From NCBI RefSeq assembly GCF_048771995.1, contig NC_133043.1, positions 7,768,501-7,832,500 of the forward strand: a DNA stretch of 64,000 bases, written 5' to 3'. Shown piece by piece: positions 25,916-37,600 of the stretch (position 1 is its first letter; each line of letters begins with the position of its first letter). The DNA comes from Taeniopygia guttata (taxonomy: Eukaryota; Chordata; Aves; Passeriformes; Estrildidae). The notes beneath the pieces were generated by a model that did no database searches, was not told where the DNA came from, and worked only from the letters and a program-made list of their open reading frames with translations. The translations under genes and the position numbers were made by a program.

Positions 25916-27525
25916 CCAGCAGCAAAGCTGGAAGGGCCAGCGGCATCCTGGAGTGTTTGAAACTGTGTGGCACAGGGAGCATGGCCCATGGGCAGGGTGA
26001 CAAAAGCCACCACTGAGGTCACCTCCCTCTTGAAAAGGAGAGGCTCGGCCTGGGGGTGTTGTGGCCTCTCCTGTTTTCCCAGCAGCTCTGTGCCCAGAAA
26101 TCCCCAGCAGCTCTGTGCCCACCACGTTACTCCACTCTGGGCTGCTCTGTTCCCCACTTTGGGGATTTGTTACTCCAGTTTGGCCCCTGATAACCCCTAT
26201 GGGGGGGATGCAGTGGGGCTCAGCCCTGCTCTGAAGCCTCAGACTGCCCCATCCATCCCATGCCACGTGGATCACCATCCCCCCCACCCGTGCCCAGTGG
26301 GATGCCCCCATAAACTCCCAAACTGGTTTCCATGGCAGTTCCCAGCCCTCCCATCAGTCTCCATGGCAATAACTCTTCTTCCTCCATCCAGGGTGGTGGG
26401 GCACTGCCAGGGCTTCCCAGAGCACCCCAGCAGATCCCCCAGTTTCCCCAGCACCCTGCCCTGCCCAAACCAGTACAACCAGTGCAGCTCACCCCACCTG
26501 CACGGACAGAGCCTGTGGGGTACCTGAGCAGCCGGGTGAGGCACAACCTTCCTGCAAACTCCAGGAAAATCCAATTTCCTTCCCTCTGCCCGCCCCGCAC
26601 CCCATCCCTGCTGGTTCCCCAGTGCTGTCTGTGTTCTGGGGCTGCCTGGCAGGTACTTGGCTCTCTCCCAAGCCGAGGGTTGCAAACCATCCCCGTGGCA
26701 GCAGAAGGAGACAAGCTTTGTAAAAGTGACGCACAGCAGATGCAGATTAATTTTATTTTACAGTCCTGCTGAGGCTTTTGAGCGAGTCACCGATACGGGA
26801 CTAAAAATACCACCGGGGGCCTCGAGTTTTTATTTTTCCTGTTCAACAGCACTTACAACAAAAACACCCAGCCAAAATAGCAGCACAAAACCGGCTGAGC
26901 CCCTGGTGGGTGATGGAGGAGCTGGGGGTGGGCAGGTGAGAAGGTTCTGACTGTGCTGGGGCGGCCAGAGGAGGAGGAGGAGGAGGAGGAGGAGGAGGAG
27001 GAGGAGGAGGAGGAGAAGGAGCATTCCTCTGCAGCAGAACAGGCTTCCAAGGAAGATAACCCCAAGATCTGTGGTGCACAATTCTCTGCAGCTTTGGATG
27101 ATGCTGAGCCAAATGTAAGGAGCATAATCCTCTATTTTCTGTGCTGCTGAATACTGGCAGTGTGATTTTGTCAGTGCATTTGTCCTTTCTGGTGTATTTA
27201 ATGGAGCTTTGTCTGACTGCTCTGGCGCATCCAGGACACTGGGCATCCAAGATCCCCTTGTGGCCATGCTGGCAGCCAGCCTTTGGGGAGAAACCTTTCC
27301 AGGGGTTCATCTTTCAGCCTCCTGGCCAACTTTCAAGAGAGCATTGGCAGAATCTTTCCCAATGCCCGGGGAATGCCAGGCAGGTGTGGGGATTTTACAT
27401 CCCGTGGCTCTGGAAGTAAATTCCCCAAGGTGTGCTGGGATGCTCCCACAGGAGCTTCGTGAGCAGGACAGGGGTGCAGGGAAGAGGTTTTGGAAAAGCC
27501 AGGGAATCTCAGAAAACGGGAAGCT
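25916..27525. other. Intergenic with a GGA tract
   Basis: No gene. Otherwise unremarkable apart from the GGA tract described separately. Confidence 0.6.
26971..27016. repeat. GGA trinucleotide tract, about 15 copies
   Basis: GAG/GGA repeat ending in GAGAAGGAG. It creates poly-Glu on the plus strand and poly-Pro/Ser/Leu frames on the minus strand, none with coding support. Confidence 0.95.
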
Positions 27526-27903
27526 GGACGGGACAAACGCAGGTCTGAACCAATGTGGTTAATCAAACATTCTCCTTTCATTCCAGAGAAGATGGCAGTT
27601 TAAATACACTTCTACATAGTTTACAGGTTACAAAGGCACTCTGATTGGCACACTAACATTGTTTACCTTTGCCTTAAGGTGGTCAAATTTTCACACTGCA
27701 GCTCTACCCTAATTCATGCTCAGATAGTTCATTACTTTGTAGTTACCTTAACATAATTTCTGACTGCGCCACAATTAATTTCTCACTGCATCAAAGGCCT
27801 CCAGGCCCCACCAAGGCCGATTATCAGGGCCTAGTCTGAGGGGTAGCTCAAGTCTCACTCCAGACATAAATCATGCTCTCTGTCATTCAAACATTCTGTA
27901 ACA
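27526..27903 (-). mobile_element. Solo LTR, degraded copy of 38993-39374
   Basis: Parallel to the other copy from the ATTCCAGAGAAGATGGCAG block to the terminal ATTCTGTAACA. The TATA-like and AATAAA motifs that survive in the other copy are both mutated here. Confidence 0.85.
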
Positions 27904-28979
27904 TTTTGGGGTTTTGCTGGTGGGATTTAGGGAGCAGGAGTGAAGCAAGGAGGGTTTGGAGGCAGGGCTGGGCACTATCCTGAGCTGCCCCTGAGTTCAG
28001 AGGGGTCCGGAGCCCCTCGTGTGATGCAGAACGAAGTTAGAGGAAAGGGCTGCTCCATAATATCCCTGCCTGGCACTGCTTGGTTAACGTGCCCAGAGAA
28101 AGGAGGACGAGCAGATGTTTTCAGTCAGGATCTTTGCAGCACAAAGCAGCAGTGGGGAAGTCCCTGAAATGTCCCTGCACTTTGGTTTTCTGCTAAGACC
28201 CTGCTCAAACAGGAGCAGAAGCAGACAGACCCGCAGCGTTCTTGAAGAAGTGATGATGAAATTCAGTCAGGGGACGCTGGGTCACACAGGGGTGTCCCCT
28301 CACCTGTCCCTCACCCTGGGAGCAGCAGGTCAAGGGATTAGACACACGGGGACACCCGGGTGGCAGCTCTGGTGTCATGGACAGGTCACTGCACGTCCTC
28401 CCCTTTGTGATGCAGTTAAGAGAGACAGTGCAGCTGTGGCTTGGGGGAAAGATGATTAACCATTATAACCCAAATTACAGCTCCTAATTGGGATTAATTT
28501 GGTGAGTTAATTATGTGTGGAAATCTGTTGCTTCCCACTTTCCTTTGATGAACTTCTTGCTCCCCAGCCCAGTCCCAGCCTGGCCACAGCTGGGCACAGC
28601 TGGAAGGGCAGAGGGCTGTCACTGCTGTGTGGTGACACAGAGATTGTGGTGGCACTGCTGGTGACAGCCAGAGGGGCTCCAGTTTAGCACCCAGGCACAG
28701 CCACTGTCTGACCCAGGTGCAGAGATGGCAAAGGGTGGGGACAGGAACCAAGAGGGCTCAGACCTCAGTGCCAAACCTGAACGGGCCTTTGCAGAGGGAC
28801 AGAAATGTCACAGGAGCCTGGGGGCAGCTGAGGAAAGTCTTGCTGATGCCCTCAGGGGCTGAGGAACCTTGCAGGTAAATCTGGTGGAGCTTTCCTGCAC
28901 CCCTGTCCTGCTCACGAAGCTCCTGTGGGAGCATCCCAGCACACCTTTGCTGTTACTCTGGGGAATTTGCTTCCAGATG
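27904..28979. other. Intergenic, no gene seen
   Basis: No recognised repeat or gene. Confidence 0.65.
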
Positions 28980-29235
28980 GCTTTAAAATAAAACAGGGTC
29001 ATTTCAGACTGAATATAAGGAAAAAAATATTTATAGTGTGGGTGGTGAGGCCTTGGCACAGGTGTCCAGAGAAGCTGTAGCTGCCCCTGGATCCCTGGAA
29101 GTGTCCAAGGCCAGGCTGGATAAGGTTTGGAGCAACCCAGGACAGTGGAAAATGTCCTGCCCATGGCAGAGGTTGGAATTAAATGAGCTTTAAAACTTCC
29201 AAGCCAAACCATTCCATGATTCTGTGATTCCCATC
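28980..29235 (+). mobile_element. CR1 LINE 3' fragment
   Basis: Sense CR1: GGTGGTGAGGCCTTGGCAC, then TGTCCAAGGCCAGGCTGGAT, CCCATGGCAGAGGTTGGAA, ending CATTCCATGATTCTGTGATT. The tail carries the CR1 ATTCTGTG-type octamer. Confidence 0.9.
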
Positions 29236-32200
29236 TGTCCCAGCAGTGTCCAGGCCTGCTGTGCTCCCTGTTCCATGTACAGACCCTGCCCTGCTCCCAC
29301 TGCTGCACACAGCCAGACAGCTGGCAGAGCTGCTGGAGCTCCTATTATTTTTCTCAGCACTCTCCTGAAAATTAATTAATTCCATTAATTCATTAAATAA
29401 ACATTCCTCCACGCTCTGAGCCAGCTGTGCACGGTGTCAAGCTGCAAGAATATCACTCATTGCCAGGCTGAATTTCCAGGTCCCAGTCCCAGTGACAGCA
29501 AACCAGGGGAATTTTGGAAGGAATTGGGTCTGGGAGTGAGGGTTGCAATGCAACATTCAGCAAAAAATGAAAATGAAATTCTCTGCACACAAAGCTCTGG
29601 AGTGGCTGCATTTTCATGCAGGTTGGGAAGTCTTCCCTTATTTCTTAGTGATGCTGTCAGATGCTTTGAATCCTTAGATGAAAGGCACTAAATTAGGCCA
29701 GATTGTTGTTTCCTGTTTTCTGGTTTATATTTAGAGAGAAGCTGATACCTCTGGCAGCTCTCTCTAACACAAAAACAAATTTCTCTCCTGTTTCTAACTG
29801 GTCTCTGCTGGAACCTCAGTTCAGAGGGTGCAGGGTGGTGGGAGCCCTCTGAGGGATGGAGAGAAGATGGGAACACCCACCTTGCCCTTTCCTCTGGCAT
29901 TCCAGCGCCAAAAGCCAGGTCTTGGGAACGGACTCTTCATTCATCCATTTATTCTTGCCCTCCTGATGCCCTTTGCAGGCAGCAGTGGCACCTGTGCCAA
30001 GAAGATGCCAAACCCTACAGAGCCACCAAAACCCCCCAAGCATTCCCCTCTCTCCCCAGCCTCCCCAGATTGAATTTCCCCCCTCTCCAGAGGAGCTGGA
30101 TGCTGAGTGCTGGGTCCTGGCTCAGCTGCCACCCTCCCTGGGCTGGGGGATGTCCCATCCTGTCCCCTCCTCAGGCACGGGCAGGAGAAGCTGCTCCCTC
30201 AGCATTTCTGCTCTGCTCTGGGGATGGCTCTTCATATTTCTCTGCCTGCCTCAGGGAATAATATTGAATGGGCCTTATCTCTCCCGAGAAAATATCGATC
30301 CCGAGTTTTAAAGGCTTTCCACTAACGAGTGGTGTCCATAAAAACGGGAATGCTCAGCCCCACCGCTCTGAGAAGGACTTTCACTCCCAATCCACATCCC
30401 TTCTGCAAGGTACAATAAAATAAAGAATGAAAAAGAAAGAAAGAAAGAAAAAAAAAGGCAGAAGATTTTGCTGCTCTTTTCACCCAGTCTGAGGACAGAT
30501 TTTCAATTTGTTCACTTTCTTCACAGCTCTGGGTTTGCCACAGGGAGAGAGAGAGAGACAAGGGAAGGGGACAGGAGATTAAATGCATTCGTTTATTTTG
30601 GGAAAGTCATCCTAAAAGGGGAAAAATATTATTAAAAAAAAAAAAAAGAAAAAAAAAAGAAAAAAAAGTAGGAAAACCCTTGCCATCAGAGAGACAGGAC
30701 TCAATTAAAGGCAGACCTTGGGATACACAGGCAGCAGCGCCGAGCAGGGTCCATCAGCCATCCCTGCCAGGCTCCCGGAGGCTGTGTGGCAGCGAGATCC
30801 ATCACCTGGGGAAATAACCGCGGTGCTCACATCTTCAGCAGCTCCTTCATCTGCTGATAAACCCGTTAGGGGAAATAAATGGGTTCCTCCTGCCCGGACC
30901 GTCCACATCTCCACATCGGGGATGCGATTTGCCGTTTTACCCAGCCGCCGATAAGCAGAGGATCAGGAGGGAAAAGCTGCTTTAAGAATTTATTAATAAA
31001 GGCCGAGATAAGATGGGAGCAGCCCCGAGAGCTGCCCCGGCTGTGATTTCCAGCCCCGCAGGGCAGGAGGGGTGCCGGGATGCTGAGAGGGGACACAGGG
31101 CAGGGATCACCCATCCTCATCCTCCCCCACTGCTCTGGCAGGGGAAGGGTTTGGTGCCAGCGACATTAAAAATAGGGAATAAAAAAACCCAAAAAAACCC
31201 ACCCAAATCAACTCCATAAAGAAAGTTCTGGGTGGAATTATTTAGAAGAAGAGTGAAGCTCAGAAACATAAATCGCCCCTGGCTTCATTTCTAGGTAAGG
31301 AAAATGGATTTCCAGAACAATATCATTCTTTTGACACGCCTGTCCTGGTTTCACAGCTGCCAGAAAACAGGGAAAAAAAATGCAAGACTTTCCAGGAGAC
31401 TCTCCTGGGTGGATGCTACCAGAAATCTGGAAATCAAAAGATCCAACTCCACCCTGAGGGGACCCCAGGGGCTCTCCACACACCCACTAGGGCTGTTAAA
31501 CAAACTGTCCCAGCCAGCTGACAACTCCTCATTCCATTTTGTTTGGGTTTAGTCACATTTTTGACACCATTTCCCCTTCTTTTCCCCCTCCCAGCTGGGG
31601 CTTTTTCTTCACAATTAGCTGTGGGAATTAAAACCTCTTTCATATGGCAATGGCTCTGCTTCCCTTCAAATCTCTTTCATGATCCTGCTTAATAAATTGT
31701 GAATTTGATGTTTGCATCCTCAGATCTCCCTTCCAAATGGAAACGTGTCCTGGCCAGGGTGACAGGGCTGGAGCCCTGCTCAGGAAGAGCCTGGGAAGGC
31801 AGTTGGGATGCCCCAGTGATCACCAGGCACAGCCAGGGCAGAGAAAAGCATTTCCAGGTGACAAAGTCCCTTCTATCCCACAGCAGCTCCATTCCTTGCT
31901 GCCACCTCCACATCAGGGTGCCACTATGCCCCTGGCACACACACACCCCCCACATAACAAATGTTTTGATGCCAATTCTGCACCCAAAGTGATGCTAACA
32001 CCCAGCACTGGCATCCCCAAAGCAGCCCAGCCCCCAGCTTGCCCCATGGGATGCAATCCACGGGATTTTACAGAGCGAGGCATGTGGGATGTGGCAGCAG
32101 GGGCTGCCCCAGCACTCACTCTCTGCTCCCTGCTACATCCAGCACCCACGAGTGGTGCTCCATCACCAACAGGCCAAGGAGAAGCTTTCTCTCCCAGGCA

Positions 32201-34065
32201 GCCCCTGAGCAGGACTCGGTGCCCACTAACAGGGCAGAGACATGACAGGCAATGGCAGAGCCTCCCTCAGCCCCATCACCCACATTTACAGGCTGACTTG
32301 AGACCCAGCCAGGTTCCAGACAGATCATTATTTCCCATGACAGCAGCGAAGGTGAGCCAGCCACCTTTTATTTCAGCCTGGAGAAAAATTCTCCTGCCAG
32401 GGGATAATTGGGGCTCTCTGCAGTGGGAGGCAGCGCTGCCCTGCTGAAAGGTGAAGGCTATTTTAAAAGCAGCTGAGCAGAAATTGTGGAAAAAGCTGCC
32501 CAGGGAGCTGATGTGTAACAAGTGCTGCCTCACGAGGAATCCCAAGCCTCTTGGTCTTTAAAACTTGCTTAGATCTCCTATAAAATCTGCTTTTATTTGG
32601 CTTTTATAACCCTGGGAAGTGAACTGCTGGTGATTCCTGCTGGGAGACCCCCGTGCCTCTCCCAGGCCAGCTCCTGCCCACCCAGCAATCTGTGCCAGGG
32701 GATGCTTTGAGGCTGAGAGGAAAGGTGCTGTGAAGAAGTGTTGCTGCTCAGGTCTGCAAAGAGAGGCTTGTGCTGCTTTTATTTAGACACACGCTGGCTG
32801 CAGACACAAAAATTACTGAATCAATCCTTCCCCTCGGCCGGCGTCACAGGCAGGATGGAGGCTGCCCACGCAGTTTGGAGCTGAAGATGATAAATTGGGA
32901 TAATGGCAGTGTCACCAGCTCATCCAGGGCAGGACGTGGCCAGGCTCACCTGAGGGGTGCCCAGGGGACACAGCACCCTGTGGTGACACTGCAGGGACAT
33001 GGTGAGGGTGGCTGGGCTCTGCTCCGTGCTGCAGCTCAGCTGAAGGAATGGGAGTTTCTCCCAAAACCTGGCACAGGGAGGACAGGCTGGAGGTGCCAGG
33101 GGTGTGGCACAGCTCCAGCTCAGCCTCCTGCACTCATCCTGCCACTGCTCTCCATCAGTCACTGCAAACCAGAGGGGACAATTCTGCCAGGGATCCTGCA
33201 GTGACACTGCCAGGTCAAGCTGCCACCCCACCAGCCAGGCCAGGAGCGATTCCATGCAGGGAAGGGCTGAGAAGGAGTTTCCAGCCCCTGATTTTCCAGC
33301 CACACATTTTATGGAGTGAAGGAATCTCCCCATTCAACCTTGCAAACAGCAGCAGGGCTCAGCACCAACCTTACAGCAACACCTTGCCCTGGTGAGCAAA
33401 CCTACAAAAACAAACCAGGTCACCCCAGCCAGCACCAACCCAGCCAGGGGACGTGCCAGGAGGGGACACATCGGCAGTGGGGGGAAACCACCCCCGAAGA
33501 AGGAGGAACAGCACTAAGGAAAGCTGAAGAAGCAAAGAGTTCTATGGAAAATTGTTGCTTGGAGCTCACCCCTTGCTGTGCTGGCAACATCTGGGGCACA
33601 GAGAGTCAGGATGTTGCTCTTCAGCTGCTCTGCCCTCAGTCAGTGCCCAGCAGGAATTCCTTTCAGGTGCTGCAGCACATCCTCCCCTCTGCCCGCTCAG
33701 CTGGACCCTGAGCAGCCCCTGTGCCCTCACCACCACCTCCAACCATCCCTGGGGGATGTTCAGCTCCGTGCATGGCCCAGCAGGGTGAAGAGCAGCCTGG
33801 AGGCTGGGGGGGTCACTTTGGGCACCTCTGCCCTGCCTGGGGACCAGCAGCTTTCCCAGGAGCCCACCCCAGCCCCATCCCACCACTGTCCAACCCACAC
33901 TGGCTCCTCCTGGAGCTACCAGGGGTGCAGTCCCCAGTGTGCCCACCTAGCCCAGCCACTCTCCTTGTGCTTTGTCCTCCCCAACAGCCACCAGCATCAC
34001 CCCTGTCCCCCCACAACGCAGCTCTGCCCAAGAACTCCCACAGAAGGGCTGGGTGTGGATTCCCC
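29236..34065. other. Intergenic, between MGAT5B 3' end and repeats
   Basis: A-rich low-complexity tract at 30634-30668 and a GAAA tract near 30430. A CpG-containing patch (30760-31080) has GATAAG at 30950-30955 and 31007-31012. The part nearest 34065 could still be MGAT5B 3' UTR. No separate gene is seen. Confidence 0.55.
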
Positions 34066-34470
34066 TTTAATTTACCACTTGCCGGGGGGGAGGGTTAAAA
34101 AAATCAATAAATAAAACAACTTAGGATGCTTGAAGAAGATGAAAACCCTGAAACTGCAGTCTGCTGGTGGCTTGTCCCTTTACCAGAGGAGGGGAAGAGT
34201 GATCCCAACCCCTCTCTCCCCACCACCCCATCCCAGCGCCACCAGGCCCAGGTGGGTTCGGATGCGGTCGGACGATGCTCCTCGGGAAGAAAATGACTCC
34301 GAAGTTCAGGAGGTGCTCACTCACAGCTGGCTGGTGGACGAAACAACCCCCAGAGTCTGACAGCCCCGGCTCACCCACCGGGAGAGGCCTGTCCCAGCTC
34401 CTCGGCCGCTGCGGAGTTCGGAGGAGCAGCCACGTGGCGCGGGTGTCACCAAGGCGGTGGGGACGCCCCG
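34066..34470 (-). other. Probable start of the MGAT5B 3' UTR, with an ATTAAA signal
   Basis: The 400 bp after the stop are GC-rich. On the gene strand the first poly(A)-signal-like hexamer is ATTAAA at 34071-34066, and a TGTGGGAG stretch follows downstream. No AATAAA occurs on this strand before it. The true 3' end may be farther away, since weak or distal signals are common. Confidence 0.4.
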
Positions 34471-34669
34471 TCACAAGCAGTCCCTGCACAGAGCCACCTG
34501 TCCTTGGCGGAAATCGCGGCAGGGGCAGAGGCGCCGGTACTTGGCGTGGTGGCCGGCGCAGCTGAAGAGCAGCGGCTCCTTCTGGAGGTAGCACTCGCGG
34601 ACGCTGTCGGCCACCGCGGGGTACAGATGGTTCATCTCGTACTCGGTGCTGTCGCACGCGATGCTGAGC
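34471..34669 (-). CDS. MGAT5B: MGAT5B terminal exon E11 with stop
   Basis: 199 nt: one base closing Gln501, residues 502-566, TGA at 34473-34471. The peptide runs LSIACDSTEYEMNHLYP, ECYLQKEPLLFSCAG, YRRLCPCRDF and GQVALCRDCL. Its cysteines match those of the human MGAT5 tail (681, 702, 713, 724, 726, 737, 740), so the full disulfide set of the C-terminal domain is kept. The stop falls at the family's usual C-terminus. Confidence 0.97.
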
Positions 34670-37600
34670 CTGGGGGCCAAGGCAAGGCAGTCAGGTCAGC
34701 TGAGAGGCCTGCCCGGGGGTCACTGAGGGGTTTTTGTCCTTCCTGGGGAGGTTCCTGTGCTGATCTGTGTTTGCCAACCCTTGGCTACACGTGAGTGCTC
34801 GTCACCAACCTGACACGCCACGCAGGAAGGGGAGACCCTGGCGACTCAACCCTGCAGCCCAGAGATCGCCCTGACCCACAGATGGCTCAGAATCACCCAT
34901 AAAACCCCACCCAAATCTTAGGAGTTGGACTTGTTGGTCCTTGTGGGTTCCTTGCAGCTCATGAAGTTCAATGGCTCTCTTACAGCCCCGTGAAGTTCAA
35001 TGGCTCTCTTACAGCCCCGTGAAGTTCAATGGCTCTCTTACAGCCCCGTGCTGACCAACAGCTTCTGTCCACACTCTGTGGACACTTCCTACTGCAGATA
35101 ACATTCCCTGGCAGGGACAGGGGATCACTGAATGCCCACATGCTCCCTGTTAGCTGGGATTAGCCAGAAAACTGAGGCGGGCATCAGCAACAGCCCTGAG
35201 GAGCAGCAGAAATGCCCAGCGTGGATTTTCACACCCCTCCCCTGCCGGGTGGAGCAGCAGCACTGGCACTGCCCTCCCACCATCCCTTCTCAAGTGACGA
35301 GTCCCTGAGCCAGCTGGTTTTAAGGTCTGGAGGAGGACGTGCAGGGGGAAAGAGTGAAAGCCGGGCCCCAGCTGTAATTTATCACATAAAAATGTCAGCG
35401 GGACACGCGGTGCCTGCCTGACCAGCGTGACAGCTCCGGCAACGCTGAAATTTAAATTGCCCAGAGAGCAGCACAGAGCCCAGTGGCAGATTTATACTCT
35501 ATTAAAACTTCACCACTGTGTGTTCAAAATGCACTTTTATAGAGAGAGACATTAAAAAGAAGAGAGCATGCTGGAGGTGGAGAGGAATGGGGTTGGGAAG
35601 AGGCGGAACCATGCCTGGAAAGGCTGTTGATGCCTGCTGAAGAGTGAAGTGGGTCCTGCCTGCACTGCCTTGGGCATGAAAGCTCATCACTGGGATTTTG
35701 GGAGGGGGAACAGGAGGAAAAAGGGTGCAGGGGATAGGGTGAGCAAAGGGAACATTGTCTGGCTGGGGGCCCCCCACAAGCTCCCTGAGAAGGCCCCAAC
35801 TCACTGCAGAAATGCCTCCTCCTTGTTGAGGAACCTGAAGAAGGTGGGCTCGCAGACCAGCCCCTGCCGCCGGCACGTCTCCGTGCACGTGTGCTGGGGC
35901 TCCGACACCCACACCTGCAGCGAGGCCACCGGGGGCCACACCTGGGGGGCCCACCCGGCGCTGGGGGACCACACCAGGTGGGTGGAGTTGGGGGACAGGG
36001 CCAGCGGGCTCGGAGAGCTTTGCATAGCAGGACTCTTGGTCTTGGGAGACGGAGGAAGAGATGATGTGGCGCAGAAATCCTGGTGGCAGAGAAGATAATG
36101 GGTGAGTGCCCTGAGATGTTAGCAGTGGGGAAGGGAGGCCGCTGGTGGGGCAGGAGGGCAGTTGGGATGGTGACTTTGCTCGTCAGGTAGAGGTCTCCTG
36201 CGCTGGGGGATGGACCTCTGCTTCTCTCTCCTCTTCTTCTCCCGGTGCTGCCTTATTCTCTGCAGCTGAAAGGCCCTGACCCAGCCCCAGCACCCCCAGG
36301 TGTCCCCCACCAACCCCCAGCGCCTTTAGCCCACAACAAACCTCCCCCAGCCCCATCTCCTGGTGCTCTCTGCAATCAGGGCACTGGCTGCACAATACCC
36401 ATGGGAGAACAGGGATGCTCGCCAGGGAGAAGAGGGAAAGTTGGCCACGAGGACAGAGATGATTCCCCAGGAAAGACAGGGATTCTCCCCAACCTGGTGC
36501 TGAATGTAGGCATGGATCCGCTCCAGCATCCCCTCGCTCGTGTACTCGTAAGGCAGGTAAGGGTCCACCTGTGAAGGGCAAGAGCAGGGCACAGGCAGCA
36601 GGTGGGGACAGCCTGGCCCTGCCCCTGAGCCAGCTGAACCTTGGACATGGCTCTCCCACCCACCCAAGCCCACGACTCGTGTCTGTCCACCAAAGCAAGC
36701 AGGGAAGGATCCGAGGGCTGGAGAAAACTCACAAGCCATGAAGTGATAAAAAGAGAGGACTACTTTGGGTTCAACCTACTGGTGAAAATGAAATCACCCC
36801 ATTCCACTTTAATCTCCCTTTTCTCCACTTTTAGTAAGTTTCAAACCAGTAATTAGTAATGCAAATCAGTAATTTAGTAAGTAATCAAATCAGTTTTCAT
36901 CCAATAGGTCACTTCAAACTAAAGCATGAACTGTTCCAGCCCACAAAATACTCTGCAGCTGTGGACAAGGGAGGAGCAATCTTAAAAAAAAATATTTTTA
37001 AGGAGCTTTCTGCACTGGGAAGACATATTTTTCCACATTCCCCTATTTTTCCAGAGAGATGTTGCATGAGGTGCCAGTCCTGGGACCTCCCTTCCCCTTG
37101 TGTATCTCTCCAGAGCTTTATTCAGAAGGATTATAAGCAAAACCACCCAAAGATAATTAATCCAGAAAACACTGCTGCTTCTATTTTCTGAGCTCTGCAT
37201 CTCCAAAATAGCTATTTCCTTTTGAAGTACCTGTCAAAACCAAGCTCAAAGGCTCAGTCTGCTGAGAACCCTCTGAGCATCTCCCTGCCATAAATATCCC
37301 ACCTGAGATCTCAGCCAGGCTGGAAATCACAGCTGCTTCATCTAATTACAGATGTGCACGCTAATCAGGGCTGACACAGTGACAGGCACCAATCCTGCCT
37401 CTGAATTCCTGATGGGCTCTCAGTTAACTGGGGCAGAGTCCTCTGAAAGCAAAATTGCCTGTCTCAGTGTCAGAGCCAGGCTGGGGCTGCCTGGCAGAGG
37501 TTTGGAGGAGACAAAACCATCCCTTGCTCAGCATCACCAGTGCTCAGGCTCATCTCACCACTGCTTCCATGGGGGGGCTTTTCCCAGGACCCCCGTTTGC

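Noticed and set aside
26853..27267. Poly-Glu, poly-Ser, poly-Pro and poly-Leu frames
   Set aside because: All derive from the GGA tract.
30634..30668. Processed-pseudogene poly(A) tail
   Set aside because: The A-rich tract has interspersed G and no coding-like sequence or target duplication upstream.
31737..32447. 236-codon open frame on the plus strand
   Set aside because: Pro/Gln/His-rich chance frame in GC-rich DNA, with no family resemblance.
1..34065. Possible downstream neighbour gene such as SEC14L1
   Set aside because: From mammalian gene order a neighbour could lie this way, but no exon of it is recognisable in this window.
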